Shown here piece after piece: positions 6,516 through 7,347 of a stretch of DNA of 7,347 bases (positions are counted from its first letter, which is position 1; each line of letters starts with the position of its first letter). The position numbers and the translations under genes were made by a program. The notes beneath the pieces are model-generated. The model was given only the letters and a program-made list of their open reading frames with translations, did no database searches and was not told the origin of the DNA. The DNA is taken from assembly GCA_013203855.1 (NCBI GenBank), contig JABMPG010000798.1:1-7347 (forward strand). The letters are read 5' to 3'. The stretch is from a bacterium. Lineage in GTDB: Bacteria; Sumerlaeota; Sumerlaeia; UBA8349.

Positions 6516-7347
6516 CTATTTGCCGGAGGGCGCCTGAACCTGGGCCGATCGTTCGGGTTTGGTCGCTGGTCCGGACATGGCGAATTCGAACGAGACCTCC
6601 TGGTCGATTCCGACGGGGTAGATCGAGAATTCGTAGGGGAAGTTGGCGACCTCCATCGTCTTCTCTCTGCCACCGATGTTCGCCTTGAGGGTCGCCTTGG
6701 CTCCATCGACCGGGTCGGCGATGAGAGTGGCAAAGATGGCATCCTTCCCGAAGGGGGAGCGGATACGGAAGGTGTGGAGTTTGCCCCACGATTCAAGGTC
6801 GGTCACGACGTGTCCTTTCTGAAGGGGCGGGACGGTCGGGAGCATCTCTTTGGGTGTGGCGGGCATGGAGAGGGTGATCATGCCCTTGGCGGGAATGGTG
6901 AGTCCCTTGCGGGGGAGACTCGCGAAGATTTTCGGCACGTCGCGGTCGTTCTCGTAGAGGCGAATTTCGCCGGCGGCGAGTCCGATCTTCTGCGCGTCGA
7001 GGTTGGGCTGAATCGTGATGGCCTTCTCGGCCTGGCTCATGAGCATAAGATAGAAGCGGTCAGCGCTTCGAGCCGCGATCCAGTCAACCATCACGTTCTC
7101 GGGTTTCGCGACGCCCTTCTCGATCCAGAGAACTCCGCCTTTTTCGCCGAATATTTCGCCGGGCCGGAGGCCGTAGGTCCGTTCGTCGAACCAGGCGTAG
7201 TTTTTCTGCGTCGAGTAGGGGAAACGGATTTTTCCGCCGGAGCGCACCTGGGCCTGGGCGACAAGATAGTCGATGGTGAAGCAAAAGTGGACGGGGATGT
7301 GGTGATAGTAGACAGAGGTGAGATCCGGACCCTCGTAGGGGTAGTTC
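6516..7347 (-). CDS. C-terminal part of an unrecognised protein (5' end outside window)
   Basis: The frame is open to the window edge: the GTG at 7247 is preceded in frame by about 33 further codons (reading NYPYEGPDLTSVYYHH at the edge), so the start lies beyond the window. The 276 visible residues end at TAG 6516-6518, followed directly by an in-frame TGA. I do not recognise the family. The N-terminal visible part is aromatic-rich (SVYYHHIPVHFCF, then STQKNYAWFDERTYG). The rest is mostly alternating hydrophobic residues with Gly/Pro turns, for example RFYLMLMSQAEKAITIQPNL and GLTIPAKGMITLSMP. That suggests one or two beta-sandwich domains such as those ending glycan-active or exported proteins. 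The last about 15 residues (PATKPERSAQVQAPSGK) are polar and probably disordered. It sits 16 bases upstream of the UroD-like gene, so the two are probably co-transcribed and may act in one pathway. Confidence 0.8.
   Translation of the reverse strand, partial: NYPYEGPDLTSVYYHHIPVHFCFTIDYLVAQAQVRSGGKIRFPYSTQKNYAWFDERTYGLRPGEIFGEKGGVLWIEKGVAKPENVMVDWIAARSADRFYLMLMSQAEKAITIQPNLDAQKIGLAAGEIRLYENDRDVPKIFASLPRKGLTIPAKGMITLSMPATPKEMLPTVPPLQKGHVVTDLESWGKLHTFRIRSPFGKDAIFATLIADPVDGAKATLKANIGGREKTMEVANFPYEFSIYPVGIDQEVSFEFAMSGPATKPERSAQVQAPSGK

Noticed and set aside
6500..6796. N-terminal extension of the UroD-like protein by 99 residues
   Set aside because: The extension is Arg/Ser/Pro-rich, overlaps the neighbouring gene in another frame, and lacks family similarity. 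ATG 6499 has a good ribosome binding site and the typical family N-terminus.

Overview
The window is GC-rich bacterial DNA, densely packed with genes, with a carbohydrate-degradation character. It holds five protein-coding genes. Two are cut by the window edges, and every gap is under 300 bases. Codons such as TTA, CTA and TCA are rare, which leaves long open frames antisense to each gene. The combination of a GHL6/alpha-fucosidase-like hydrolase with a trimerisation-type domain, a secreted modular GH16, and a uroporphyrinogen-decarboxylase-superfamily protein without the usual His-x-Cys motif is what I would expect from an uncultivated PVC-type or related lineage (Planctomycetota, Lentisphaerae, Verrucomicrobiota, Hydrogenedentota, Sumerlaeota). 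No marker gene is present to decide between these.

Layout. On the + strand: the 3' part of a large conserved protein of probable glycan-related function (3-1046), a 281-base gap carrying a short tandem repeat and two hairpins, then a complete 663-residue GHL6/fucosidase-like glycosidase (1328-3319). A 39-base convergent junction follows. On the - strand, read from right to left: the 3' part of an unrecognised protein (6516-7347), a UroD/MtaA-superfamily protein 16 bases downstream and probably in the same transcript (5486-6499), a 165-base gap with a good sigma70-type promoter, and a secreted GH16 protein with two extra C-terminal domains (3359-5320).

How the genes might work together. The secreted GH16 protein would cut an external beta-glycan, and the fucosidase-like enzyme, which has no visible signal peptide, would process oligosaccharides inside the cell. 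The role of the UroD-like protein is open. Its relatives include corrinoid methyltransferases, but the usual metal-binding His-x-Cys is replaced by Asp-Ser-Asp. Substrates cannot be read from the sequence.

The least expected signal is in the gap 5393-5485. After the stop codon of the UroD-like gene the same frame stays open for 30 codons, and it contains a K-S-L-Y-Y segment resembling the C-terminus of the ribonucleotide reductase large subunit. Its stop codon lies inside the -35 box of the GH16 promoter. This may be a gene remnant marking an old rearrangement breakpoint. I found no CRISPR array, tRNA, rRNA, transposase or phage gene.
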